Shown one piece after another: positions 63,920-64,000 of a DNA stretch of 64,000 bases; the stretch's first letter is position 1, and each line of letters starts with the position of its first letter. Source of the DNA: Lineus longissimus. Lineage: Eukaryota; Nemertea; Pilidiophora; Heteronemertea; Lineidae. The notes below the pieces were generated by a model. The model was not told the origin of the DNA. It saw nothing but the letters and a program-made list of their open reading frames with translations, and made no database searches. The stretch covers positions 20,664,070 to 20,728,069 of the forward strand of contig NC_088314.1 of the NCBI RefSeq assembly GCF_910592395.1, read 5' to 3'. The translations under genes and the position numbers were made by a program.

Positions 63920-64000
63920 TGAGTACCGCGCCAAAAGAGAAGCCTCCAGATCCTTCCAAAATGTCCAAGAACAAGAAGAAGAAGTTAAAGAAGAAGATGA
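63920..64000 (+). CDS. SRPK: SRPK shared exon: start of the lysine-rich spacer (runs off the window)
   Basis: The acceptor is tttctttccag|TG. It reads (V)STAPKEKPPDPSKMSKNK then KKKLKKKM to the window edge. SGSAVSTAP and MSKNKKKKLKKK match the vertebrate SRPK1/2 spacer start. The spacer is known to hold SRPKs in the cytoplasm and to regulate nuclear entry. The DFG motif, activation segment and C-lobe must lie beyond 64000, so the gene is incomplete here. Confidence 0.96.

Overview
This is animal nuclear DNA. It has spliced genes with GT-AG introns, tRNA-derived short interspersed repeats, many minisatellites and a decayed MULE-type DNA transposon. The AT-rich base composition, the intron layout and the PHD/FLYWCH/MULE transposon fit an invertebrate, possibly a lophotrochozoan. 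That placement is an inference. There is no bacterial gene organisation. || The window is dominated by one gene on the + strand: an SR-protein kinase (SRPK, the invertebrate counterpart of vertebrate SRPK1/2/3). Its canonical 5' exons lie at 4353-4368 and 4458-4629. The shared kinase exons lie at 55289-55395, 58654-58762, 62045-62132, 62432-62519, 63284-63390, 63534-63696 and 63920-64000, and the gene runs off the right edge. All proposed junctions keep frame. They cover the acidic EEEILGSDDDEQEDP segment, the glycine-rich loop, the VALK lysine, the HTDIKPEN catalytic loop and the start of the lysine-rich spacer. DFG and the C-lobe are outside the window. || The striking feature is the roughly 50 kb intron between 4629 and 55289. 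It contains three further coding blocks on the same strand: a 5.3 kb acidic serine-rich exon (24051-29320), a double CCHC zinc-knuckle exon of retroelement Gag type (33084-33292), and a Gly/Ser/Tyr-repeat exon (51862-52574). Each ends in a GTA(A/G)G-type splice donor in phase 2, exactly the phase needed to join the shared exon at 55289. The canonical exon 2 ends in the same phase. The simplest reading is one kinase gene with several alternative N-terminal cassettes. This is inferred from phase and position; no transcript evidence is available here. || Left of SRPK are a small intronless gene for a probable lipid-anchored protein (997-1644, with a TATA box at 844-850) and a frameshifted PHD-FLYWCH-MULE transposase relic on the - strand (2161-3646). 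|| The introns hold a near-perfect 65-bp fold-back, at least a dozen tandem arrays, several tRNA-like SINE heads, two decayed coding remnants and one intact 215-codon open frame on the - strand, whose functions I do not recognise.
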